64,000 nucleotides of DNA, taken from the NCBI GenBank assembly GCA_031316155.1, contig JALDRB010000008.1:1-64000 (forward strand). Direction: 5' to 3'. Shown here in pieces: positions 26,665-35,024 of the stretch. This DNA is from Candidatus Scalindua sp. (lineage in GTDB: Bacteria; Planctomycetota; Brocadiia; Brocadiales; Scalinduaceae). Each line of letters starts with the position of its first letter. Position 1 is the stretch's first letter. Both the position numbers and the translations under genes were made by a program. The notes under the pieces are model-generated. The model made no database searches. It saw nothing but the letters and a program-made list of their open reading frames with translations, and was not told the origin of the DNA.

Positions 26665-27006
26665 TAAGAAAATGTTCTAACGTGGGAAGTGAGAGACTTC
26701 GCCAAGATTGAAAAAGTAAGGTCATTTGCAGGTTTTTTATAATTACCTTTAATACCATTAATACTATCAGAAGTTATAAATGAAGCTGAAGTATAATGGC
26801 GTTCACGAATAAGCTTTCTACAAAAAAGCTCATAACGTTTCATATATGAAGCTCCAACAAACTCAGGAAATACTTTAAAATGAGGTTCTTTAACCCTTAC
26901 CGGGCGATTGGAAGCTTCACAGTCTTCGAGCATAAAGAAATATCCAAGGAACGGCTGTACTCCTTTGTTAAATGCACCTTCTCTAAATGCAGTCCACAAG
27001 TCTAGT
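26664..27006 (-). pseudogene. PaeR7I/XhoI-like restriction endonuclease, C-terminal half
   Basis: A 111-codon frame reads WTAFREGAFNKG, FLGYFFMLEDCE, then RVKEPHFKVFPEFVGASYMKR and YELFCRKLIRERHY. This is the second half of the PaeR7I/XhoI family of type II endonucleases. Upstream it runs straight into the inverted end of an IS1380-type element at 27007; the target duplication TCTAGT occupies 27001-27006. The matching N-terminal half is at 28860-29248. Deleting the element and one target copy gives one continuous frame of 242 codons (241 residues), the normal size for this family. A TTG at 26999 could start it separately, but a stop lies just upstream and no ribosome site is evident. Confidence 0.88.
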
Positions 27007-28859
27007 CCTTATGCAAGCGTGATTTTTAACAAAGAGAGTTGAAGAGGTTTGAAATACCCCATTTTACTGGTTAAAATAGGATTTCTCAAAAAACCAATAA
27101 CCAGCAAAAAGGGCATTTCAGATGAACAAAAAATTACGAAAGAAGTATACCAAAACACTCAAGAGAAAGAAACGAGAAATTAAAAAACGACTGGAGAGGA
27201 AGCAGTGGGAGGAACAACCCCAACCGATGTTCACCGCCAGGAATATCCATTACGAAATAGCAGAGAAGACACAGGCAATCAACTGCGGAGGAATAGGAGC
27301 AATACATCAAATGGTACTGAAGAGTGGTTTGGTACACGATTAACCGGCAGGTCAAATTACTGAAAAGCCATATTCCCTACCACGAGTCAGATCATGTATT
27401 GAATATAGCATAAATGACCTTTGCGGAAATATACGATTAGAGGACATGAGTTGAACCGACAGGATACGGGGTACCTCAATGCAATAGGAGCGCAGAGGAT
27501 ACCGGATCCGACGACAGCGGGGGATTTTACCCGTCGATTTAAGAAAGCGGATATCCTGAGACTGATGGAGTGCATCACTGCACGCATTCGCGTATGGAAA
27601 GAGAGCAGGAAGGATTCCATGGAGGAGGCACTGATAGATGTAGATGGTACGATAGCAAAAACGTATGGAGAGTAAGGAGGGAATAGATGTATCGTATAAG
27701 GGGATATGGGGTATGCGCCGCTGGTGATATCGCTTCGGGAACACGAAGGAGGTGTTGTATCTGGTGAATCGTCCAGGAACAGGCCGAGCCATGACGGTTG
27801 TGTAGTGGATAGACCGTGCGATAGGATTGGTGAAGCGATACGCGAAGAGGGTATGTATCAGAGGAGATACGGATTTTCCTTAACGGGAAATTTTGATCGT
27901 TGGTCTGAGCAGGCAGACTTTGTGTTTGGTATGAATGCTCATGCGGTGTTGGAAAGACGGGCGGGGAGCTATCGAAGGAATCATGGAAGGAGATAAGGCG
28001 TAAACCGAAATACACGGTAAAGACCAACGAGAGAAAGAGGCCAGAGAGGGTAAAAGAGCGGATCGTGGAAGAGCGAGGGTATAAGAATATTTGTCTGGAA
28101 GAGCACGTGGGAGAGTTTGCGTATCGACCGGTGAAGTGTGAGAAGAGTATCGAGTGGTAGTGGTCAGGAAGACCTTGAAAGTAGAAAGGGGTCAGATGAG
28201 ATTATTTGATGACGTACATACTTTTTTACATTACAACCCTGAGCGATATACCGGCAGAGGAAGTAGTGGAGTTAGCAAATGGGCGATGCAATCAGGAGAA
28301 TGTGGTAGAGCAGTTAAAGAACGGGGTAAATGCGATGAAGATGCCGGTAAGAGATTTGGAGAGTAACTGGGCTTATATGGTAATAACAGCGCTGGCGTGG
28401 AATATAAAGGCGTGGTTTGGGATGTTAATGCCCGACAAGGCAAGGGGTACACAGGTTGTGAAGATGGAATTTCGGAGGTTTCTTAACACACTGATTTTGC
28501 TGCCGTGCTCAAATTATCAAAACGGGGAGAAAGATCTTGTATCGTGTTCTTGGGTACAATGACTGGTTGCAGGATTTCTTTGCTACCTGGGAGCGGATCA
28601 GAAAACTGAAGATATGCATGAGAGGGTAACAAGATTTTGTGAGGAAAAATGAATGGAGTTAAAAGTCTGCGGGATTGGTACATCAACATTGTATCATGAC
28701 ACAGTGATATTGTCTGTTCATAGTGGTATTTTTACGAATTCGAGAAGTTTTACAAACAAAAAAAGTATTGAGAGATGCATAAGGGATCAAACAAGCAACC
28801 AATTATTGATTAAAATATTATGAGTACGTGTGTGGTTAATAAACCTCGCTTGTTTTAGG
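27007..28859 (+). mobile_element. Degenerate IS1380-family insertion sequence inside the endonuclease gene
   Basis: A 1,853-base element. Left end CCTTATGCAAGCGTGATTTT; right end (complement) CCTAAAACAAGCGAGGTTTA; the two match at most of about 26 positions (CCT-A--CAAGCG-G-TTT-TTAAC). It is bounded by the 6-base direct repeat TCTAGT at 27001-27006 and 28860-28865. Internally it carries a decayed IS1380-type transposase. Removing it plus one direct repeat restores the endonuclease frame, which fixes the boundaries to the base. Confidence 0.9.
27122..28630 (+). pseudogene. IS1380 family transposase, multiply frameshifted
   Basis: Pieces in all three forward frames together give the IS1380 transposase: NIHYEIAEKTQAINCGGIGA (27244-), HIPYHESDHVLNIA, LNAIGAQRIPDPTTAGDFTRR (27477-), ALIDVDGTIAKTYGE with the first catalytic Asp, IRGDTDFSLTGNFDRWSEQAD with the second Asp, and a C-terminal part in which NGRCNQENVVEQLKNGVNAM holds the probable Glu. 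There are at least five frameshifts or stops (for example near 27340, 27412, 27450 and 27673), so it cannot make an active enzyme. The N-terminus (MNKKLRKKYTKTLKRKKR) is highly basic. Confidence 0.85.
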
Positions 28860-29248
28860 TCTAGTGCGCTACCCATTGCTTCTTCAGTTCTGTTATTAAA
28901 ATTGTTGCCAAACGAAGGTCCAACTTGGGATTTCGCTTCAAGAGCAACAATTAAATTACCGTCTTTAACAACCAATAAATCCCACTCTTTAGTAGGTCTG
29001 AAAAATCCTGGCAGCTCCAATGCTTTTTTTTGATATACAAACTTTCGGTCAATCCCAGCATCTAAAATTAGGTTTGTAAAAAGATTAATAAATCCATCCA
29101 TCTGGGCCCCTCCTGTTACGGCACTTCTCAGCCCAGCATCAGAAGCTCCTTTATTCCTTTGTCTCTCCCTTTGTTCCTTGCGCGTTATCCAATAAAGTGT
29201 AACCGCTTTATTTACACGTTTAGTTAAATTATCATTAACTTCTTGCAT
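28860..29248 (-). pseudogene. PaeR7I/XhoI-like restriction endonuclease, N-terminal half
   Basis: From ATG 29248 the frame encodes about 130 family residues: WITRKEQRERQRNKGASDAG, RSAVTGGAQMDGFINLF, a PD-(D/E)xK-type core (FRPTKEWDLLVV...IVALEAKSQVGPS, catalytic Asp, Glu and Lys), and FGNNFNNRTEEAMGSALDL. It then crosses the target duplication into the IS end and adds about 22 unrelated residues (KQARFINHTRTHN...) before a stop at 28787. The natural continuation WTAFREGAF is found at 27006 reading down to 26664. The start is unchanged from a normal gene. So the catalytic half is intact while the rest is separated by 1.85 kb. Confidence 0.88.
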
Positions 29249-29297
29249 TATTCAATATCTTTAGATTCTTCTTAATGCCTTGTGCTAAACAAATGAT

Positions 29298-29951
29298 TTA
29301 AATTTTTGTGGTATTTTTGCAAAAACCATTATTCTCTAATGTTTGGATGATGACTTTCTCAAATTCTTCCATCAAGCTTATTAACGAAGATGCATGTTCT
29401 TCAAAAAAATAATATTTCAGAGCCGTTAATATTGAACCATGAGCTATATTGTTGCGAATATTTACTAATGCATTAAGATGTTGCTTCCAAGGTTCTAAAG
29501 TAGTAGTTTCCAGACACAAATGATTTGAAATATTTTTCAGTACGTCAAAATTCAAGTTTGACTTAGTGTTAATAGCTCGTTCACTATCTTCGAAATGGAC
29601 TGAATTTTCCATACAATTCAAAGCTAACTCTGCAATTATCTTTTTTTTCTCGAAATCTAATCCGCCAATCAGCGGTTTTAACGCTGGCGTCCACAAATAA
29701 CCAAGTAAACCCGGTTTCAAATTACGAACTTGCACACCGGTACTTTCAATGTATTCTAAGTAGAGTTGACATACTTCTCTAACGTAACCTTCCCAATTTG
29801 CATAAAGTAGCGGGATCGCCATGCGTAAAGCTGTTGATTCAAGTGGTTTGCCAGTATAGTTTAGCAAAACTCGATGAAGGTTAGTAATCTCAAAACGGCG
29901 TTTATCCAAATTGTCTGCAATTTCTTCCTGAATAGTTTGAGTTAAGCTCAT
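29298..29951 (-). CDS. HEPN-type protein (MAE_28990/MAE_18760-like), partner of DUF262 protein
   Basis: About 217 residues, mostly helical. LLYANWEGYVREVCQLYLEYI and the later VNIRNNIAHGSI match the MAE_28990/RiboL-PSP-HEPN group; RNNIAH supplies the R-x4-H pair that in HEPN ribonucleases forms the active site. I start it at ATG 29951 (MSLTQTIQEEIADN), which leaves a 10-base gap after the DUF262 stop. HEPN RNases act as toxins or antiviral effectors that cut RNA. Coupling to a DUF262 protein on the same strand, next to a restriction-modification operon, suggests a phage-defence or abortive-infection pair. Direct evidence of activity is lacking. Confidence 0.78.
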   Translation of the reverse strand: MSLTQTIQEEIADNLDKRRFEITNLHRVLLNYTGKPLESTALRMAIPLLYANWEGYVREVCQLYLEYIESTGVQVRNLKPGLLGYLWTPALKPLIGGLDFEKKKIIAELALNCMENSVHFEDSERAINTKSNLNFDVLKNISNHLCLETTTLEPWKQHLNALVNIRNNIAHGSILTALKYYFFEEHASSLISLMEEFEKVIIQTLENNGFCKNTTKI

Positions 29952-29961
29952 GCAAGATCTT

Positions 29962-31059
29962 TTATTTATTGAAAAATGAGTGAGCAAATTCAATTCTCTG
30001 ACGTAACTTTGATTTTACGTTTGCACCAGGACCCGTATTATTAATGAAATCTGGTGCTATTTTGAATTTAATAATTCTATCTTTCAATTCTTTAGTTCCG
30101 AGTTTGCGTACAAAATCTATATTTACAGCAACTCCTATTGATAAAGTTTCAAAAACATAAACCGAGAAAGGACCTTTGTGTTTATCATTTCTATAGTGCC
30201 GCCATGAATCTTCGCCTAAAGCGTTTCCAATACATTCAAATGTTTTCTTGAATAATTTCTCTTCATAATCTTTGTTGAATTCTTTATTTTCCTCAAGAAT
30301 TTCGCGAATATAATCAGTAATGAACGGTTCGACGTCATGTTCAAATTCAGAATAAGCATTTTTTATTGTAAAGTATCTAAGAATTAAACCCCTATCAAAC
30401 ATAGTGTTCATTTGATATTCTGATAAACATAAATTTTCACTAAACGAAGGGAAAGTTGCTAACTGATCAATCCAATCTACAAAAAATGAATTCATAGCAC
30501 GAAAAATACAGTTTCTTACTTCCTGTTCAGTTAATCCTGAGCCACCTGTATTAAGCCTTTCAAATACTTCATACTTCATTCGAGATTTGGTGCCTATTTT
30601 AATGACCTCTACACGACAACCTGCACGCTTGATAGATAACCGTGCTTTAAGGCTTAGATCGTTAAACAAAACACCTTCGAGTGATGGGATATGGGTTTTT
30701 TTACCGGACTTGATTAGTTTTGAAGGAGGAACACTTTGACCTTCTTCATTTGTTAAAACACCCATAAACTCTAAAACAGTTGATACACGTTGCAAACCAT
30801 CAACAAGTTCCCATACTCCACTTTCGTCTTCTGCAACAAATATTGCAGGAGTAGGTATGCCAAGAAGAATTGATTCAATAAAACGTGACTTTTGAGTCGG
30901 ATGCCATCTAAAAAGACGTTGATATTCAGGTGTTATAATAAGTTCTTTATTTTCGTAAAGATTTGCTATTTCTCCAAAACTTATGTCGAGTTTATCTGTA
31001 CGAATTTCATTCCTACCGCCAACAATTTCATTATCAATTTTAGATCTTTTATCTTCCAT
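29962..31059 (-). CDS. DUF262 (GmrS-like ParB/Srx-fold) protein
   Basis: A 365-residue protein with the DUF262 domain of type IV restriction enzyme GmrSD and related systems. The opening ITPEYQRLFRWHPTQKSRFIES and the signature ELVDGLQRVSTVLEF (DGxQR) are the nucleotide-binding/hydrolysis elements of this ParB/Srx-like fold. The HNH/DUF1524 nuclease domain of full GmrSD is absent; its place is taken by the separate HEPN gene 10 bases downstream. DUF262-HEPN pairs are seen in defence islands. The system may sense modified DNA or phage state and release the HEPN ribonuclease, which is inference. Confidence 0.85.
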   Translation of the reverse strand: MEDKRSKIDNEIVGGRNEIRTDKLDISFGEIANLYENKELIITPEYQRLFRWHPTQKSRFIESILLGIPTPAIFVAEDESGVWELVDGLQRVSTVLEFMGVLTNEEGQSVPPSKLIKSGKKTHIPSLEGVLFNDLSLKARLSIKRAGCRVEVIKIGTKSRMKYEVFERLNTGGSGLTEQEVRNCIFRAMNSFFVDWIDQLATFPSFSENLCLSEYQMNTMFDRGLILRYFTIKNAYSEFEHDVEPFITDYIREILEENKEFNKDYEEKLFKKTFECIGNALGEDSWRHYRNDKHKGPFSVYVFETLSIGVAVNIDFVRKLGTKELKDRIIKFKIAPDFINNTGPGANVKSKLRQRIEFAHSFFNK

Positions 31060-31219
31060 TGTATTTATTTCTTATTGGTAATATCCGGCTCACTATTTTT
31101 CTCATAATTTTAATCAAATATAGCATAGAAAGTGAAGGGTTATCAATGCAATATTTTTATTTCTGATTTGATGGATTAACGTAAGTTACGCAACCTCAAG
31201 GTAGCGGCTACAAAATTGC

Positions 31220-31402
31220 TCAATTTAGGTATAAGTCAACTCCGTTGAAAATATCGGCCTTAGCAAAATGCTTGTTTTCCTCTGTTATTTTCCATTTAAA
31301 TGATTCCAAATCACTTTCATCGTGAACAAAGATTGGCATCTGCCCATTAAAATAGTAGACTCGTCCGTCTCTTTTTGCAAAATCAATAAGCTTGTTTGTC
31401 AA
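31220..31402 (-). CDS. Small protein resembling a transposase N-terminal domain
   Basis: A 60-residue frame starting at TTG 31402 with AGGAAG upstream. DFAKRDGRVYYFNGQMPIFV then HDESDLESFKWK resembles the first 40 residues of a transposase/helix-turn-helix family common in planctomycetes (RVYYFxGxMPxFxHxxxD). The remaining 20 residues do not follow that family and the usual following helix-turn-helix is missing. It is probably a remnant. It lies upstream of the DUF262 gene on the same strand. Confidence 0.35.
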   Translation of the reverse strand: MTNKLIDFAKRDGRVYYFNGQMPIFVHDESDLESFKWKITEENKHFAKADIFNGVDLYLN

Positions 31403-31683
31403 CGTTACTTCCTTTATTCGAAAATGGGGCTATATAAAAAAACATTGATCTCTTTTTCAAATCCGACGACCTTTTTGCTTTTTACGGTAAAAAGACAGTT
31501 AAATAGCAGAGAAAACATAGAGTAAATGTAAAATTATGTTGATAAAAAAGATTCATGAGGGTAGCATAAAAAAATCATACTGGTAAGAGGAGACAGGCAA
31601 TGCCTATTCAATTAGGAGAGTTAAAACTTTATTCATTTTTAATACGTTGTACCATTAATAGTTGCAAATTATTGACACGGTAA

Positions 31684-31700
31684 GGTGGGTATTGCCCACC
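31684..31700. repeat. Short perfect hairpin GGTGGGTATTGCCCACC
   Basis: A 6-base-pair GC stem (GGTGGG/CCCACC) with loop TATTG, in the 1.1-kb non-coding zone between the defence genes and the GH13 operon. No T-run follows (AAAAATC), so it is not a clear terminator for the plus strand. Confidence 0.6.
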
Positions 31701-31708
31701 AAAAATCA

Positions 31709-31774
31709 CTTAATCTTAATCATAATCGTACTCTATCCACTGAGATCAAGATTATGAGTACGAGTAAGATTAAG
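31709..31774. repeat. Inverted repeat of CTTAATCTTA.. / ..GAGTACGAGTAAGATTAAG
   Basis: The left arm, CTTAATCTTAATCATAATCG followed by TACTC, is complementary with a few mismatches to the right arm GAGTACGAGTAAGATTAAG, around a roughly 22-base centre containing GAGATCAAGATTAT. It is non-coding. Confidence 0.7.
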
Positions 31775-31852
31775 AGCATAAACTTATTTAATGTATTACA
31801 CTGTTTTATGTGCATTAGCACATACCCAAAATGGCGTTAAGCAAGCGACCTG

Positions 31853-31948
31853 CCCTGTAGAATAGAGTATTTCGGGTCACTAGTTGTGCTAAGCAAAAAG
31901 AGTAAAGAGCTTAACCTCAGACGTCCTCTTAAGTATTATTCAACAGGG
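31853..31948. mobile_element. 96-base mini-element with 12-base inverted ends, inside repeat B2
   Basis: Left end CCCTGTAGAATA, right end TATTCAACAGGG; complement of the right end is CCCTGTTGAATA, an 11/12 match. It interrupts the inner hairpin of family B. It contains no coding frame. It looks like a MITE-like non-autonomous element; no matching full element is in the window and target duplication is not clear. Confidence 0.5.
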
Positions 31949-31962
31949 TATGGATGTCGTTG

Positions 31963-31990
31963 CCCGCCCGGATGAATCCGTTCGGACGGG
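31963..31990. repeat. GC-rich palindrome (family G) nested in B2
   Basis: 28 bases, CCCGCCCGGATGAATCCG then TTCGGACGGG, inserted between GTCGTTG and TAGCAATTTTG of family B. The identical 28-mer occurs at 59061-59088, also after CGTTG. Confidence 0.82.
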
Positions 31991-32238
31991 TAGCAATTTT
32001 GAAAGAGTTGTGCAGGAGGCACTAACTCGAAACATTTCCCTTGGAAAGAGAAGAGAATTTGATTCCTGATCACACGGTTTGTTCTCTTTGTTAGCGATCA
32101 CACTTGCCTTTCAATAATATTTCCCAACTGTTCAAGAAATAGCGGGTTGAGAAGAGATAAAGCAGATCATTTCACCGTTGACAGCCTCTTATGAAAAAAT
32201 TATTATAGAATAAATTCTTACATAGGATTGGTAATGAT

Positions 32239-33990
32239 ATGGCTAATGAAGAGCATTATGTTCGACATACTGCAGAAAACAGATTAAAACTCATTGAAGA
32301 GTCATTAAAATCTATCTATTCCCAGGAGGATGCTTCCAGGGCTTATGAGAAGATTCTCGCCTTAATCTTCAAGTACAAACAAAGAGTGAAAAGTGTCCCG
32401 TATTATTTAACCCAGAAGGACATTATCCTCATAACTTATGGTGATCAGGTGTTTCATCATGGTGAAACTGCGCTTGCTACCTTACGCAGATTTTTAAATG
32501 AGTATGTGCAGGATGCTATAAACACGGTACATATTTTACCATTTTATCCTTATTCTTCTGATGATGGTTTTTCAATTGCGAACTATAAAGGTGTCTGTCC
32601 GCTGAAAGGTTCCTGGAAAGATATAGGAGAGATCAGGAAGAATTACCGGATAATGTTTGATTGTGTCGTTAATCATATATCACAGTTAAACAGATGGTTT
32701 ACCAATTATCTGGCTGATATACCCGAGTTTGAAAACTTTTTCATCGATGTCGATCCGAGTACAGATTTGTCTAAAGTTGTAAGACCAAGAACTTCTCCTC
32801 TTTTAACTGAGTTTATTGATGATGAGGGAAAAATTAGAAACATCTGGACAACATTCAGTAATGATCAGGTGGATTTGAATTACGCTAATTATAAAGTGTT
32901 GCTCAAGATTTTAGACGTATTGTTATTTTATATAGAGAAAGGCGCCTCGCTTATCAGACTTGATGCAATTGCATTTATATGGAAAGAGTTCGGCACTCCC
33001 TGTGTTCATCTCCTAAAGACTCACGAGTTGATTCAGCTTATGCGTGAAGTTATGCATGCTGTTGCGCCTGAAGTAGTAATAATAACAGAGACAAATGTAC
33101 CTCATGGTGAAAATGTTTCATACTTTGGCAGGGGTGATGATGAGGCACAGATGGTGTATAACTTTGCACTTCCTCCGCTTCTCGCATTTTCCATATTAAA
33201 ATCAGATACGACAAAGCTTACCCAGTGGGCACAAAAGCTAACACTTCCGGGTAGTGGAGTATGTTTTTTTAATTTTACTGCAAGTCATGATGGTGTAGGT
33301 GTAAGAGCGGTAAATGAAATTTTAAGCGAAGATGAGATGGATTTTCTGGTGCAATCAACCATCGAACACGGGGGACTCGTCTCATACAGGGCAATAGGTG
33401 ACGAAGAGGTATCTCCTTATGAGTTAAATTGCAGTTATCTGGATTTGTTGACTAATCCAAAGGAGGACGATAATACGAGAGTAAAAAGAATGATACTCTC
33501 GCAGGCTGTTGTGCTTGCAATGCCGGGTGTGCCGGGCATCTATTTTCATTCTCTTGTTGGTTCCAGGAATTATCATGAAGCGGTGAGAAAAACGAGAGTA
33601 AAAAGATCCATTAACAGAGATAAATTGAATTATGACAATTTAAAAGAACTGCTTGAAGAAGAGGGGAGCTTACAAAAGATTCTCTTCAAAAGATATAAAC
33701 AGCTCTTATCAATAAGAATACACGAAGAGGCCTTTCACCCCCTGAACAAATTTGAGATTCTTGATTTGGGAAGTAAGGTGTTTACCATAAAAAGATATGC
33801 AAAAGATGAGGTTGAGTTTGTATTCGCACTGTTTAATTTTGATGGGAAATGTGTGGAAGTAACTCTTCCCTTTGAGGATTCTGAACCTTTGATTGATATT
33901 CTCACACATACAAAAATTCATAGCAAGAGTTTGATACTGGATCCCTATCAGATTGTATGGTTAAAAAAGCATAAGGAGAATTTTTCATGA
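32239..33990 (+). CDS. GH13_18 phosphorylase-like enzyme (sucrose/glucosylglycerate phosphorylase type)
   Basis: A 583-residue cytoplasmic enzyme of alpha-amylase family GH13, subfamily 18. TVHILPFYPYSSDDGFSI near residues 96-113 is typical of sucrose-phosphorylase relatives. The nucleophile Asp is in LIRLDAIAF (about 242), the acid/base Glu in ITETNVPHG (about 284) and the third Asp in TASHDGVGV (about 351). The N-terminal extension of roughly 90 residues before the barrel is like glucosylglycerate phosphorylase and sucrose-6F-phosphate phosphorylase. It would transfer glucose between phosphate and an acceptor. Its TGA overlaps the next gene's ATG (ATGA). The partners, a GshB-like ligase and an amidohydrolase fusion, are unusual company for a sugar phosphorylase. 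The exact acceptor is unknown. Confidence 0.85.
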   Translation: MANEEHYVRHTAENRLKLIEESLKSIYSQEDASRAYEKILALIFKYKQRVKSVPYYLTQKDIILITYGDQVFHHGETALATLRRFLNEYVQDAINTVHILPFYPYSSDDGFSIANYKGVCPLKGSWKDIGEIRKNYRIMFDCVVNHISQLNRWFTNYLADIPEFENFFIDVDPSTDLSKVVRPRTSPLLTEFIDDEGKIRNIWTTFSNDQVDLNYANYKVLLKILDVLLFYIEKGASLIRLDAIAFIWKEFGTPCVHLLKTHELIQLMREVMHAVAPEVVIITETNVPHGENVSYFGRGDDEAQMVYNFALPPLLAFSILKSDTTKLTQWAQKLTLPGSGVCFFNFTASHDGVGVRAVNEILSEDEMDFLVQSTIEHGGLVSYRAIGDEEVSPYELNCSYLDLLTNPKEDDNTRVKRMILSQAVVLAMPGVPGIYFHSLVGSRNYHEAVRKTRVKRSINRDKLNYDNLKELLEEEGSLQKILFKRYKQLLSIRIHEEAFHPLNKFEILDLGSKVFTIKRYAKDEVEFVFALFNFDGKCVEVTLPFEDSEPLIDILTHTKIHSKSLILDPYQIVWLKKHKENFS

Positions 33991-35024
33991 ATATTCTGTT
34001 TTTAATGTATCCGTGGTCTAAAATTGAAGCAGAAACTGATACGACGCTTCGGCTTATTCATGAAGCTGTTACGAGAAATCATACCGTAGCAGTAGCGACT
34101 CCAAGTAACTTGACAATGCGGGATTCTGTTTCGAGTGCATTCTGCCAAATCCTGAAAAAAAAAACTGCCGTTCAAAGTAATATTGTCAGTTTCTATAAGA
34201 AAGCAGAATTTAGAAAGTCAAGGCTACCTTTGGCTGGTTTTGATGCAATTATTATGCGTTGTGAGCCACCTTTAAATACTATTGCACTCAACTTTCTCGA
34301 TTCAGTGCGTAACGAGGTCTTTATTATGAATGATATTGACGGGTTACGGATTGCCAATAATAAACTCTATACTTCAACCTTTGATGACCCTGAAAATAAA
34401 TTTATTCCGGTAACCCATGTTTCAAAAAGCATAGATTACCTGGAAGAGGTTTTAAGAGAGTCTAAAAGCGACAAGATGATTATGAAACCACTGGATGGGT
34501 ATGGTGGCCGTGGTATTATTTTAATTGAAAAACACGCCCAGCAAAGCTTCCATTCGCTGCTTGAATTTTATATTAATAGTCATCAAGGTGGAAACTATGT
34601 GATCTTACAGGAATATGTTGAAGGTGCGGATCGGGGAGATGTACGCATTTTGATGCTGAATGCTGAACCGATTGGGGCTATGCGGCGTATACCGGCACAG
34701 GGAGATATCCGTTCTAATGTACATGCCGGAGGCACGGTAGTTAAACACCATTTGACAAAAGCTGAAAAAGGATTGTGCAAACATATTGGTGCCAAGTTGG
34801 TAAGAGACGGCCTGTTTTTTGTAGGGATTGACGTAATCAATGGAAAGCTCATTGAGGTGAATGTATTAAGTCCGGGTGGCATTGTGCGTATTAATCGGCT
34901 TAATCGGACAAAATTACAAAAACAGGTCATTGACTTTGTTGAAGGTGTCGTTTCTTCTAAAGAAGCATTGAAAATTAGAAAAACTCAATTTAAGCAGGTG
35001 ATTGAAGATGCAATTGTTGTCTGA
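33987..35024 (+). CDS. GshB-like ATP-grasp ligase (glutathione synthetase family)
   Basis: 345 residues. The N-terminal preATP-grasp part begins MNILFLMYPWSKIEAETDTT. FDAIIMRCEPPLNT, FIMNDIDGLRIANNKLYT, the glycine-rich MKPLDGYGGRGIILIE, the RGDVRILMLNAEPIGAMRR strand, and the metal-binding FVGIDVINGKLIEVNVLSPGG are the succession found in bacterial glutathione synthetase. A typical enzyme joins gamma-glutamylcysteine and glycine. No gshA is in view. The tight coupling (ATGA overlap before, 17-base overlap after) to a GH13 enzyme and an FGase-DUF1704 protein suggests it may make a different amide. I leave the symbol blank for that reason. Confidence 0.82.
   Translation: MNILFLMYPWSKIEAETDTTLRLIHEAVTRNHTVAVATPSNLTMRDSVSSAFCQILKKKTAVQSNIVSFYKKAEFRKSRLPLAGFDAIIMRCEPPLNTIALNFLDSVRNEVFIMNDIDGLRIANNKLYTSTFDDPENKFIPVTHVSKSIDYLEEVLRESKSDKMIMKPLDGYGGRGIILIEKHAQQSFHSLLEFYINSHQGGNYVILQEYVEGADRGDVRILMLNAEPIGAMRRIPAQGDIRSNVHAGGTVVKHHLTKAEKGLCKHIGAKLVRDGLFFVGIDVINGKLIEVNVLSPGGIVRINRLNRTKLQKQVIDFVEGVVSSKEALKIRKTQFKQVIEDAIVV

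Larger units (their letters stand above)
31810..32030 (+). repeat. Family B structured repeat, copy B2, with two nested insertions
   Basis: Ends match other B copies: GTGCATTAGCACATACCCAA at the left and GAGTTGTGC-AGGAG-GCACTAACTCGA at the right. The centre is split by a 96-base mini-element at 31853-31948 and a 28-base GC-rich palindrome at 31963-31990, so the copy is 221 bases instead of about 90. The 3' stem reads GTGC/GCAC, a compensated change relative to GCGC/GCGC in B3 and B4. Confidence 0.85.

Noticed and set aside
27352-28027. Minus-strand frames inside the IS1380 element
   Set aside because: They are antisense to recognisable transposase pieces on the plus strand.
31220-31402. Antitoxin or third gene of the DUF262-HEPN system
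   Set aside because: The sequence looks more like a transposase N-terminal piece, and it is 160 bases away with a non-coding gap.
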